From positions 27,491 through 91,490 of the forward strand of contig JAILJR010000118.1 of NCBI GenBank assembly GCA_024694565.1: 64,000 nt of DNA, written 5' to 3'. A program made the translations under genes and the position numbers. This document shows positions 29,957 to 39,047 of this stretch, piece after piece; position 1 is the first letter of the stretch, and each line of letters opens with the position of its first letter. The DNA is from Butyrivibrio sp. (GTDB lineage Bacteria > Bacillota > Clostridia > Lachnospirales > Lachnospiraceae). The notes under the pieces were generated by a model. That model was given only the letters and a program-made list of their open reading frames with translations, had not been told where the DNA came from and searched no databases.

Positions 29957-30655
29957 ATAAACAAGAGATACTTATAAGATATCTAAAAAATACTTCTCGC
30001 CACGGTAAATAGAACAAACATAGCCGGGGAGAAAGAAAGGCAGGTACACTCCAAAGGGACATTTAGTTAAAATATAAAGGGAAAGGATGGTACAGACCAC
30101 CAGACTAAGAAGTTAAAGTATTATAAAGGTTACAGAAGTTAAATATTCAAACATGTTTATGTAACGAGTAAACAAGTAGTGATCGTACAGAAAGGCGAGT
30201 CGATCAGAAATTCAAGATGGAATCGATACAACAGAGAGTTATCAATTATGAAAAGTATCGTTCCGGAATCTTATAGATAATCGTCAAGTGAAGAGAGTAT
30301 CCGGAGTATCGATTGAAGAATAAAGTAGAATCGTGAAAGAAGGTTAAGACGATTATCGTTTAGAGCAGATCGGAAGTATAAGAAGTATAAAGAGTTCCGA
30401 TTGAGAAAGTAAAGGTTATAGATATACAATTAAACAATATAAAATATTATAAATAACAGCACTTCAAGTACATGATTGGTGGTTATGGCATCCGTAGAAG
30501 TGATTGCAGCCACAGCATATGAATGCGATAGTTAATGGAAAGATGAGGCTGAGAAGTGGAGGAAGGTCCGTTGGACGTAATAACAATAGAATCAGATGAG
30601 TACTCGGCATGAGGGCAGAAGCAGGTAATATGGATGAAGCTTCTGCCCTATTGTA
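29957..30655 (+). ncRNA. Candidate large structured noncoding RNA (~700 nt), class unassigned; ROOL-like possible
   Basis: No ORF of 60 aa or more in the ORF track; strong promoter upstream; many perfect helices including 30276-30285/30348-30357 (GATAATCGTC/GACGATTATC), 30369-30375/30395-30401, 30224-30229/30255-30260, 30181-30185/30201-30205; ends with an 11-bp perfect stem 30612-30622/30639-30649. Confidence 0.78.
30612..30655 (+). terminator. Terminal hairpin of the candidate ncRNA
   Basis: AGGGCAGAAGC...GCTTCTGCCCT followed by ATTGTATTGT. Confidence 0.75.
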
Positions 30656-30714
30656 TTGTACTTTTTATGTGATAGAATAGGAGAGTGACAAAAGTTTTTG
30701 ATTGATGGGGAAAT

Positions 30715-32010
30715 ATGAGTAAGTTAGACGAACAGGATTTTGATGAAAGAAGGCTGGAACGCAGAAAGAGAAGAAAGCGAAACCAGTTTATTGCGTATAT
30801 AGTTTTTATAATAATTATTGTATTGCTTGTCGGGGCAATAGGGACTTCAATCCACTTTATACATGGGGCAATCGTCAGCAGGAGGCGGGCGATAGATGCT
30901 GCTGAGAAGCTTACGAAGGGAGTAGAGGAGCAGCCTGAAAATATTGTGATCGAGACTCCGGAAAACAGCACGGATGTTGAGGAATACACTCAGGAAGAGG
31001 CAATGACTGATATCGTGGAGAAGGTCATCGGCGATATGACTATTGAGGACAAGGTCGCAGGACTGTTTATTATCAATCCGGAGCAGATTACCGGTGTAGA
31101 GACAGCTGTGAAGGCTGGATCGGGAACACAGGAGGCGCTTTCTAAATATGCAGTTGGCGGAATAGTTTATTCTCCCAAAAATATCAAGTCGGCGGATCAG
31201 ATCAAGGAGATGCTTGTCTCGACAGCGTCCATGAGCAAGTTTCCTCTGTTCACAATTCTTTCTGACAAGGCTCTTTATAATGATCAGGTCATAGAAACTC
31301 TGGGGCTTTCATTGCAGGAAGAGATAACCGATGAGGATACAGCTCACAGTGCAGGTGCAACTATCGGTTCAACGCTGTTCAAATACGGCTTCAACATGGC
31401 TATGTTTCCGGCAAATGATATAAGTGAGAACGGAAAATTTGGTTCTGATGCCGAGTCTGTAAAGCTGCGTGCAACTGCTTTTGCCACAGGACTTCAGCAA
31501 TCCGGAGTATCAGCCTGTGGTTACGCCTTTCCTGTTATGGGAAGTAGTGACGGGGATGTGAACGTTAGCGATAAGACAAGAGATGACCTGGTTGTAGGCG
31601 AATTTGAGGTCTTCAAGAATGCAATAGATTCTAAGGCTATGAATGCTATACGGATGTCAGAATTATCACTTCCGCAGCTGTCAGGTGATGACACTCCGTC
31701 GACACTTTCAGGAACCGTTATTGGTGAGGAGCTAAAGGGTACACTGGGTTATGAAGGAATAGTTATCACTGCACCGCTTGGAGACATTGCGATTTCCGAA
31801 AAATACTCATCAGCAGAAGCAGCAGTTGCTGCCATAATGGCAGGAGCGGATATGATTTATCTGCCCGGTGATTTTACAGAGGCCTATGAGGGAATCCTTC
31901 AGAATATATCGGAAGGCAGGATTACTGAAGAAAGAATCAATGAGTCTATTAGAAAAATAATGGGAATAAAGTATTCTGATCAGGTGAGCCAGATTTCAAC
32001 GTCAAATTAA
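30715..32010 (+). CDS. Membrane-anchored GH3 N-terminal-domain-like protein, apparently catalytically degenerate
   Basis: N-terminal TM; MTIEDKVAGLFIINPEQITG...KYAVGGIVYSPKNIKSADQIKEML...AAIMAGADMIYLPGDF resembles GH3 NagZ-like proteins. Confidence 0.75.
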   Translation: MSKLDEQDFDERRLERRKRRKRNQFIAYIVFIIIIVLLVGAIGTSIHFIHGAIVSRRRAIDAAEKLTKGVEEQPENIVIETPENSTDVEEYTQEEAMTDIVEKVIGDMTIEDKVAGLFIINPEQITGVETAVKAGSGTQEALSKYAVGGIVYSPKNIKSADQIKEMLVSTASMSKFPLFTILSDKALYNDQVIETLGLSLQEEITDEDTAHSAGATIGSTLFKYGFNMAMFPANDISENGKFGSDAESVKLRATAFATGLQQSGVSACGYAFPVMGSSDGDVNVSDKTRDDLVVGEFEVFKNAIDSKAMNAIRMSELSLPQLSGDDTPSTLSGTVIGEELKGTLGYEGIVITAPLGDIAISEKYSSAEAAVAAIMAGADMIYLPGDFTEAYEGILQNISEGRITEERINESIRKIMGIKYSDQVSQISTSN

Positions 32011-32019
32011 ACATCAAAC

Positions 32020-32048
32020 AAAAAAAGGAGCTGTTGGCTCCTTTTTTT
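32020..32048. terminator. Bidirectional terminator between convergent genes
   Basis: AAAAAAAGGAGC-TGTTG-GCTCCTTTTTTT. Confidence 0.88.
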
Positions 32049-32931
32049 AGTCTCTTGGTCGCATATAGAAGTTCCCTGTTATTTCCTCTGTTCGTATGGA
32101 ATTGATGAAGGCATTTTTGTCAATCTCCCTGATCTTTGGGATTATCTTTCGGGTATCTGAGGCACTGACGATGGAATAAACAATCTTTTTATTGTGATGG
32201 CCAAAAGAGCCCTCTCCATCGATGAGGGTTGCTCCGTGACCACAGGTTGCATAGATCATTGAGCAGACTCTGTCCGGCATGTCGGTAATGATAAAGAGAG
32301 TTCGCTGCTGGTATGTCGTGTAGAGTGTATGCAGCATCTGGGTGGATACATATTGGAATATCATGGAGTACAGTGCCTTGTCCCAACCGAAAATGAATCC
32401 AGCAATACAGAGAATGATTATGTTTCCGCCAAGAATGTAGGGGAAAGCATCAATTCCTTTCTTCTGTGAGAGATAGATGGATATGAAATCAGTACCACCG
32501 CTGGTTGCATCTACCTTCAGGCACATGGTGATGGCGATCGCATTCAGAATGCCTCCGAAGACGGCTGCAAGAAGCGGATCGTGAGTCAGGTGATAGTTTG
32601 GCAGAAGGTCAACGAAAAAGCTGTTTGCAAGAACCATGATAAGTGAAAAGATGGTAAACTTCTTTCCGATGTATTTAAAGCCTATATAGACTGGAAATGC
32701 ATTAAGGATCACGTTGATGGGAGTGTAAGGCACGGCAATTCCGAGATATTTGGTGCAGAGTCTCTGAATTATGATGGCAAGTCCTGTAGCTCCGCCGGGG
32801 TACAAGCCTACGGCATTGACAAAGGAATTGATGTTCATTGCCATCAAAAAGGCTGCAAGAAGTACGACAACAAGGCGTATAGCGTCCCATTTGAGCATCT
32901 CCTTGAAGGAGGTTTTCTTTTTTTTCACCAT
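32047..32931 (-). CDS. YitT family membrane protein (with DUF2179 domain)
   Basis: AFLMAMNINSFVNAVGLYPGGATGLAIIIQRL...ATSGGTDFISIYLSQKKG...HGATLIDGEGSFGHHNKKIVYSIVSASDTRKI. Confidence 0.9.
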   Translation of the reverse strand: MVKKKKTSFKEMLKWDAIRLVVVLLAAFLMAMNINSFVNAVGLYPGGATGLAIIIQRLCTKYLGIAVPYTPINVILNAFPVYIGFKYIGKKFTIFSLIMVLANSFFVDLLPNYHLTHDPLLAAVFGGILNAIAITMCLKVDATSGGTDFISIYLSQKKGIDAFPYILGGNIIILCIAGFIFGWDKALYSMIFQYVSTQMLHTLYTTYQQRTLFIITDMPDRVCSMIYATCGHGATLIDGEGSFGHHNKKIVYSIVSASDTRKIIPKIREIDKNAFINSIRTEEITGNFYMRPRD

Positions 32932-32960
32932 TTATTGATGTATCTCCTTTATGTATTCCA

Positions 32961-33006
32961 TGAGTCGTCCGGCAAAAGCTCGCCCGAGCTTTTGCCGGGC
33001 GACTCA
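32961..33006. repeat. 46-bp perfect-hairpin deletion derivative of the 204-bp element
   Basis: TGAGTCGTCCGGCAAAAGCTCG-CC-CGAGCTTTTGCCGGGCGACTCA; sequence corresponds to the outer arms of the 204-bp element joined directly. Confidence 0.85.
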
Positions 33007-33181
33007 TTCCATGCAAGTGTCAACGCGTTTTTTATATTTTCTCACTTTTGCTTTTGAATGTGAACCGGTCCCCGGCATTTTGTAAAACGAATTGTGACTT
33101 TTGACCTCAACATCATACTATCTATAAAAAAATCATCTGTCAGCATGCTTTGATCCGGCTGACAGATGGGGCGAAAAGTTT

Positions 33182-33994
33182 TCAGGAGTCCATAGAGCCG
33201 GGTTTGATGCTGTATATTTTGGGCGAAATCCTGAGCCTTAAGTATATTTCTGCATACTGGGAAGCCGAAAGCTCCTCAACATAGTTTAGCTGGAAGTTTT
33301 TTTTGATTCCGTTTTTGATGAGGATATCTGCAGCCTTGTTGTAGGCAATTGCAGCTTCGGCCTCTGTGTTGTACTTGCCGACTACGTAATTGCTCCTCAG
33401 ATGAATAACTGCCTTGTACTTTATGAAGCCTTTTTCTGCAAACTGCATCACACCCCTGTATCTGTTAAGGATAATGACGTTTTCATAGCGAAGATCGTTG
33501 CGGTCGTCGTTGGCAAAGCGGTAGTCTCTTCCCTCGACTGCGTAGCTCTTTATTCCGTAGCGCTGAAGAATGGAAAGCTGGCTTCCGTAATCGGCTACAA
33601 AGAGATGGTTGCCACGTATCATTATCTTATGAGAGGAGTAGTAGAACAGATCATCGATATCAAATTTGAGAATGTGGGTGGGGGACAGGTAGTATAAAAA
33701 GTATTTTTTTTCAAGATAAATCGGGTTGGAAATATACATCCCCTTGTCACGGAAGTTTATGAGAGAAATTCCCTTTTCAAAAGGAAGTGACATGGTATCG
33801 CAAAGGGAAGAAATGACAAATTCAGGGCTTTTTAGTATCATCAAAGCTTCCTCATAGGCTTTGGCTGCAGCGTCCATCTCATTAAAGCTTCCAAGGGAAA
33901 TATGCCTTCCTCTGTAGGTGACTGACGCCCTATAGGAGGGAGTTCCATCCTTCAATGCAGTTATATATACTCCTGTTGTGTTTTTTTTGCCCAT
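33182..33994 (-). CDS. AP2-domain protein (two AP2-like domains flanking a degenerate HNH-like segment)
   Basis: N-terminal TGVYITALKDGTPSYRASVTYRGRHISLGSFNEMDAAAKAYEEA and C-terminal KGFIKYKAVIHLRSNYVVGKYNTEAEAAIAYNKAADIL both fit AP2; middle DYRFANDDRNDLRYENVIILNRYRGV resembles the HNH 'N.R.NL..V...N' tail. Confidence 0.7.
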   Translation of the reverse strand: MGKKNTTGVYITALKDGTPSYRASVTYRGRHISLGSFNEMDAAAKAYEEALMILKSPEFVISSLCDTMSLPFEKGISLINFRDKGMYISNPIYLEKKYFLYYLSPTHILKFDIDDLFYYSSHKIMIRGNHLFVADYGSQLSILQRYGIKSYAVEGRDYRFANDDRNDLRYENVIILNRYRGVMQFAEKGFIKYKAVIHLRSNYVVGKYNTEAEAAIAYNKAADILIKNGIKKNFQLNYVEELSASQYAEIYLRLRISPKIYSIKPGSMDS

Positions 33995-34095
33995 TTTCCC
34001 ACCAAAAAGATGCATTTTTATGATATTATTTTATATGATATGTTTGCTATAAGTCAAAGCCGTTAACATGGCTAATTTTATTTGGAGGAGCAGCA

Positions 34096-35586
34096 ATGCA
34101 GGAAGTTTTGTATTCGAGCACAAGGGGAGACATTGGCAGGATACCTGCCTCTTTGGCAATACTTAGGGGACTTGCCCCCGATGGAGGACTATATGTCCCG
34201 GAGTTTATACCACAGCTTCAAAAATCACTCAGAGAGATTTCTTCTCTTTCCTATCAGGATACAGCATTTGAAGTTATGAAGCTTTTCTTTACTGATTTTT
34301 CGGAGGAAGAGCTGCGGTACTGTATAGAACACGCTTATGATTCGAAATTTGATACTCAGGAGATAGCGCCGATGTCTGAGGCAGGAGGCGCTTATTTCCT
34401 TGAGCTCTATCATGGAGCTACAATTGCCTTTAAGGATATGGCGCTGTCAATACTGCCATATCTTATGACCACGTCCGCTAAAAAGAACAATGTAAAAAAT
34501 GAGATAGTTATTCTCACAGCTACCAGCGGAGATACAGGAAAGGCAGCACTTGCCGGCTTTGCAGATGTGCCCGGCACAAGGATTATTGTCTTTTATCCCA
34601 AGCATGGCGTCAGCCCCATTCAGGAGCGCCAGATGGTGACACAGAAGGGTGACAACACATGCGTTATCGGGATTGAAGGCAATTTTGATGATGCCCAGAA
34701 TGGTGTAAAGAAGATATTTACAGATCCTGAACTCAGGAAGTATATGGATTCAAAGGGCTTCCAGTTCTCATCAGCAAATTCGATCAATATCGGAAGGCTG
34801 GTTCCGCAGATTGTTTATTATGTTTATTCATATGCGAAGCTTCTTAAGGAGAACAGAATATCGGATGGCGATACCATAAATGTTGTTGTCCCTACCGGCA
34901 ACTTCGGAAATATTCTCGCTGCATATTATGCAAAGAACATGGGGGTTCCCATTGCCAGGCTGATCTGTGCATCAAATTCAAACAAGGTACTCTTTGATTT
35001 CTTCAGGACAGGAGAGTACGACAGGAACAGAGAGTTTGTTCTGACGAGCTCGCCTTCGATGGATATACTTATTTCTTCAAATCTGGAGAGGCTTATCTAT
35101 CACATTGCAGGTGATGATGCCAGGGCTAATGCGGCCTTCATGGATAAACTCACAAAGGAAGGAAGCTATGGAATAACTGAAGAGATGAAGAGCAGGCTTT
35201 CAGACTTCTATGGTGGCTATGCAACGGAGGAGGAGACTGCAGATACCATCAAAAAGCTGTTTGAGGATACGGATTATCTTATAGATACTCATACTGCAGT
35301 TGCAGCAGCTGTTTACAACAAGTACAAAAAGGAAACCGGGGACAGCACAGTTACAATCATTGCTTCAACCGCAAGTCCGTATAAATTTACAAGAAGTGTC
35401 ATGAATGCCCTTGGCAAGGGGGATGAGGGCAAGGATGACTTTGAGCTTGCAGATGAACTGTCAAAGCTTTCCAGCGTAGATATACCGGATGCCGTCAAGT
35501 CAATAAGATCGGCACAGATCAGACATGACAAGGTTATTGACAGGAAGGACATGGAGGGTGCAGTCAGGGAGTTTCTGAATATTTAA
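34096..35586 (+). CDS. thrC: Threonine synthase
   Basis: LYSSTRGDIGRIPASLAILRGLAPDGGLYVPE...LELYHGATIAFKDMALSILPYLM...LTATSGDTGKAALAGF. Confidence 0.95.
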   Translation: MQEVLYSSTRGDIGRIPASLAILRGLAPDGGLYVPEFIPQLQKSLREISSLSYQDTAFEVMKLFFTDFSEEELRYCIEHAYDSKFDTQEIAPMSEAGGAYFLELYHGATIAFKDMALSILPYLMTTSAKKNNVKNEIVILTATSGDTGKAALAGFADVPGTRIIVFYPKHGVSPIQERQMVTQKGDNTCVIGIEGNFDDAQNGVKKIFTDPELRKYMDSKGFQFSSANSINIGRLVPQIVYYVYSYAKLLKENRISDGDTINVVVPTGNFGNILAAYYAKNMGVPIARLICASNSNKVLFDFFRTGEYDRNREFVLTSSPSMDILISSNLERLIYHIAGDDARANAAFMDKLTKEGSYGITEEMKSRLSDFYGGYATEEETADTIKKLFEDTDYLIDTHTAVAAAVYNKYKKETGDSTVTIIASTASPYKFTRSVMNALGKGDEGKDDFELADELSKLSSVDIPDAVKSIRSAQIRHDKVIDRKDMEGAVREFLNI

Positions 35587-35606
35587 GTGTATAAACGGAG
35601 GTGCGT

Positions 35607-36983
35607 ATGGATTTAGGCAAGGGATTTTATTACTCAGACAACACACCGGAGATCGTAGAGCTTTCGAAGCTTTCAAAAGAAGCTGACATTATAGAGAACG
35701 ATCTTTTTATCAAGTATGATGTTAAGAGGGGGCTTAGAGACCTTAATGGAAAGGGTGTCCTTACTGGTCTCACAAGGATTTCTGAGATCATTGCCAAAAA
35801 GGTTGTTGACGGGAAGGAAGAGCCGGCTGACGGAGAGCTTTATTTTAGGGGGTATGACGTACATCAGCTTATTGATGCTGCTGTCAGGAAGAACAGATTT
35901 TCTTTTGAGGAGTGCACATATCTGCTCCTTTTTGACAAGCTTCCTACGGGGAAAGAGCTCTTTGAATTTGAAAAACTGTTGGGATATTACAAGTGTCTTC
36001 CGCCAACCTTTGTAAGAGATGTCATTATGAAGGCTCCGAGCCGTGACATGATGAACACACTGGCAAGGAGCGTGCTTACCCTTTATTCTTATGATGATCT
36101 GGCAGATGATGTGTCTTTGGCTAACGTACTAAGGCAGTCGCTTCAGCTCATCAGTATGTTTCCGCTTCTTTCAATCTACGGATATCATGCATACAATCAT
36201 TATCATGAGGGCAATTCACTTATCATTCATCCGCCGAAGGAGGAGCTTGGGGCAGCTGAAACCATTCTTTACCTTCTGCGTCCTGACAGCAAGTACACAG
36301 AGCTGGAGGCAAAGCTTCTTGATATCTGCCTTGTACTTCATATGGAGCACGGTGGTGGTAATAATTCATCCTTCACGACACATGTTGTAAGTTCAAGCAT
36401 GACTGACACCTATTCTGTCATAGCCGCAGCTATCGGGTCTTTGAAGGGACCGAGACACGGCGGTGCCAACATCAAGGTTGTCCATATGTTTGATGATATA
36501 GAAGCTCACGTAAAGGATTGGGAAGATGAAGCCGAGGTTAAGGCATACCTTGACAAAATACTCAATAAGCAGGCCTTTGACAAATCCGGACTCATCTATG
36601 GAATCGGTCATGCCATCTATTCCAAGTCTGACCCCAGAGCTGTTATTTTAAAGAGCTTTGTTGAAAAGCTTGCAGTTGAGAAGGGAAGAGAAAAAGAGCT
36701 TGCTCTCTACAAGCTGGTTGAAAAGCTTGCACCTCAGATCATCAGCGGTGAACGCACAATGTATAAGGGTGTAAGTGCAAATGTAGACTTCTATTCAGGC
36801 TTTGTATACAGAATGCTTGATCTTCCCGAGGAACTGTATCCCACAATCTTTGCGATGGCAAGGATAGTCGGATGGAGTGCTCACAGAATGGAGGAACTGG
36901 CCAATAACGGCAAGATAATACGTCCGGCATATATGGCGATTGAGCCTCGCAAAGAGTATATTGAAATGGATAAGAGGGATTAA
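35607..36983 (+). CDS. Citrate synthase (citrate/2-methylcitrate synthase family)
   Basis: GELYFRGYDVHQLID...LHMEHGGGNNSSFTTHVVSSSMTDTYSVIAAAIGSLKGPRHGGANIKV...GIGHAIYSKSDPRA. Confidence 0.93.
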   Translation: MDLGKGFYYSDNTPEIVELSKLSKEADIIENDLFIKYDVKRGLRDLNGKGVLTGLTRISEIIAKKVVDGKEEPADGELYFRGYDVHQLIDAAVRKNRFSFEECTYLLLFDKLPTGKELFEFEKLLGYYKCLPPTFVRDVIMKAPSRDMMNTLARSVLTLYSYDDLADDVSLANVLRQSLQLISMFPLLSIYGYHAYNHYHEGNSLIIHPPKEELGAAETILYLLRPDSKYTELEAKLLDICLVLHMEHGGGNNSSFTTHVVSSSMTDTYSVIAAAIGSLKGPRHGGANIKVVHMFDDIEAHVKDWEDEAEVKAYLDKILNKQAFDKSGLIYGIGHAIYSKSDPRAVILKSFVEKLAVEKGREKELALYKLVEKLAPQIISGERTMYKGVSANVDFYSGFVYRMLDLPEELYPTIFAMARIVGWSAHRMEELANNGKIIRPAYMAIEPRKEYIEMDKRD

Positions 36984-37071
36984 AAGAGTTAGTTGCCAGA
37001 CATGCACTAATATCGCTTGTTCTGGTAACTAAATCTTTTAAGTTATAACAAGAATTAAGGAGGCAGATAAA

Positions 37072-37365
37072 ATGTCCGGAAATGAAAGAATCAATGCAGC
37101 AATTGATAATCTTATAGTAGCTTTGAATGAGCTGAAGGGTGCTCTTTCAGAAAATGAAAAGGAGCCTGTGCCTCAGGTCATTATTTCTGATGCGCCGCCC
37201 ATGTCTATCAATGAGGATGAACTGAATAAAAAGCTTGCAGAAGCCATCAGGCTTAAGGAACATCTTCCGGCTTCTGAGGGACTCAGGTTTTGTCATATGT
37301 GCGGGGCGGAGCTGATACCAGGAGACAGATTCTGCATAAACTGCGGAACTCCTGTTGAGGGTTGA
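37072..37365 (+). CDS. Small zinc-ribbon protein
   Basis: C-terminal FCHMCGAELIPGDRFCINCGTPVEG zinc-ribbon; N-terminal helical region. Confidence 0.8.
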   Translation: MSGNERINAAIDNLIVALNELKGALSENEKEPVPQVIISDAPPMSINEDELNKKLAEAIRLKEHLPASEGLRFCHMCGAELIPGDRFCINCGTPVEG

Positions 37366-37443
37366 CTTTTTTGAAAAATGCAGATCATCCTGAGGGATTC
37401 ATTGTATGAGCAATCTCTTGGGAGCGGGGAAAGAGGAGATAGT

Positions 37444-38268
37444 ATGAATAATAAAAATAGCAGAAGTATTGCGGTATCCGATCAGGCCAATGTTCAGAAA
37501 ACGACTGATCCCAGCCTGTATGTACGATATCTTCCCGTGATCATACTGGTTCTGGTTGCACTTACCGCAACTGTATGTGCCGGGATATTTATGGGGCATG
37601 AGACACTGATGACTGTAGCTATGGCAGCAACTACAATACCGGCGCTATTGCTGCTTATCTATATTTACAAAAGTGATGTCATAGAATCTGAACCGGCCGG
37701 GCTTTTGTACCTTCTTTTTATATCGGGAATTTTGGCAACAGTTCCGGTCATATTGATAAAGCTTCTTCTGGGATCCTCACTTTCGCCGGTTGTTATGGTA
37801 GCAATCCTTTCACTGGTTGAGGAATTATCCATATACCTTGTGCTTTATTTTGAGACGTGGGATCATCTTGCATTTAACTATCGTTTTGACGGAGTTGTAT
37901 ATGGCGCTACTGTGGCAATCGGTTACGAGGTTTCGCTTGCAGTGCTTTACCTGAGCGGAGGGCTTGAAAAGATAGCTCTGTCAAGGTCTGTAATACCTGT
38001 ACACTGTGCACTTGGAATTTATATGGGATTTTTCTATGGCCAGGCCAAGGCAAGAATGCTCGAAGGAGACAAGTCGGGGGCAGCTCTTATGCAGGTCTTC
38101 AGTTTACTGCTTCCTATAGTGCTTAACTTTGTATATGAACTGTTTATGTCAAATTCTTCAAATCAGGCCATTATGATCTTTTTTATAGCATTCCTTGTGC
38201 TGCTCAATGTTGCGGCAGTCATATGTGTCAGAAAGTTTTCCAGGGCTGACCGAAGATTAGGGAGGTAA
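37444..38268 (+). CDS. PrsW-like membrane protease paralog
   Basis: Multi-TM; LVEELSIYLVLYFETWDHLAFNYRFDGVVYGATVAIGYEV...VIPVHCALGIYMGFFYGQAKA. Confidence 0.8.
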   Translation: MNNKNSRSIAVSDQANVQKTTDPSLYVRYLPVIILVLVALTATVCAGIFMGHETLMTVAMAATTIPALLLLIYIYKSDVIESEPAGLLYLLFISGILATVPVILIKLLLGSSLSPVVMVAILSLVEELSIYLVLYFETWDHLAFNYRFDGVVYGATVAIGYEVSLAVLYLSGGLEKIALSRSVIPVHCALGIYMGFFYGQAKARMLEGDKSGAALMQVFSLLLPIVLNFVYELFMSNSSNQAIMIFFIAFLVLLNVAAVICVRKFSRADRRLGR

Positions 38269-38273
38269 GAGTT

Positions 38274-38822
38274 ATGTCAAATGATAATCTGAAAATAAAT
38301 AAAAGCGAGCTTCCAAAGGGAATGGAAATTGACTCACAAGGGCGTATATGCTGGACCTATGAGCAGGATATCATAAAGCATCCAATGACTCTTTACATTC
38401 TTGAGGAGATGATAATTGCGGGTGTCATAGCGCTTACACTGATAGCGCTGATAGGAGGGGGGCCAAAGTGGGCTCTGGACATCTTTATTGTATACACCGG
38501 AATATTCTCCGCCATCGGTGCTGCCGGTTGGTTTATCTGGAGCAGGATCAAAAAGAACAAATACACAATGACTTTTGCCATGGATGAAAATAGTGTTGTA
38601 CGAACCTCTCCATATGGTGTAACCGGATACAGGGACGGAAATTTATATGTAACAAGATACAGCGACGTCAAAAGAATCCGTTCGGTTCCTGAGCATGATA
38701 TGGTAGGTACAATGGGGCCATGGACCTTTCACCAGATTTATGCATCTCCCGAGCAGTTTGATTTTGTCTGGAAATATATGTCGGAGCGCTGCAAAGGTGC
38801 AAAGGTAGAGGTTAAGAAGTGA
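38274..38822 (+). CDS. Hypothetical membrane protein
   Basis: 182 aa, RBS GGGAGG upstream, two TM segments; no family recognised. Confidence 0.7.
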   Translation: MSNDNLKINKSELPKGMEIDSQGRICWTYEQDIIKHPMTLYILEEMIIAGVIALTLIALIGGGPKWALDIFIVYTGIFSAIGAAGWFIWSRIKKNKYTMTFAMDENSVVRTSPYGVTGYRDGNLYVTRYSDVKRIRSVPEHDMVGTMGPWTFHQIYASPEQFDFVWKYMSERCKGAKVEVKK

Positions 38823-38894
38823 GTTTTTGTCGGATAAACAATTGTCCTAAGATTAACAGTAATTTCATCGACTTGGGACTGTGGAGGAGAAAAT

Positions 38895-39047
38895 ATGGCA
38901 GAATGGATACCAATAATAGTAATTTGTATAGTATTTGGATTTTTAATAAGGACGCTTGGCAGAGCCATAATGAACATTGGGATTAGTATTGCAGTGATCA
39001 TTCTTGTGATAGTCATACTAAACGGACTTATGGTTATAGAGTGGTAG
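38895..39047 (+). CDS. 50-aa hydrophobic small membrane protein (below ORF-track cutoff)
   Basis: ATG at 38895 after GGAGGAG; translation MAEWIPIIVICIVFGFLIRTLGRAIMNIGISIAVIILVIVILNGLMVIEW*. Confidence 0.7.
   Translation: MAEWIPIIVICIVFGFLIRTLGRAIMNIGISIAVIILVIVILNGLMVIEW

Noticed and set aside
30218-30590. Short ORFs in the ncRNA region (e.g. MESIQQRVINYEKYRSGIL, MASVEVIAATAYECDS, MRLRSGGRSVGRNNNRIR)
   Set aside because: No convincing SD sequences, 16-19 codons only, and they overlap predicted helices; treated as chance.
29957-30655. Assignment of the large RNA to RNase P, tmRNA or a group II intron
   Set aside because: No RNase P core order (GAGGAAGGTCC-like string lies near the 3' end, not the 5' end), no tRNA-like ends with tag ORF, and no intron-encoded protein or recognised domain V.
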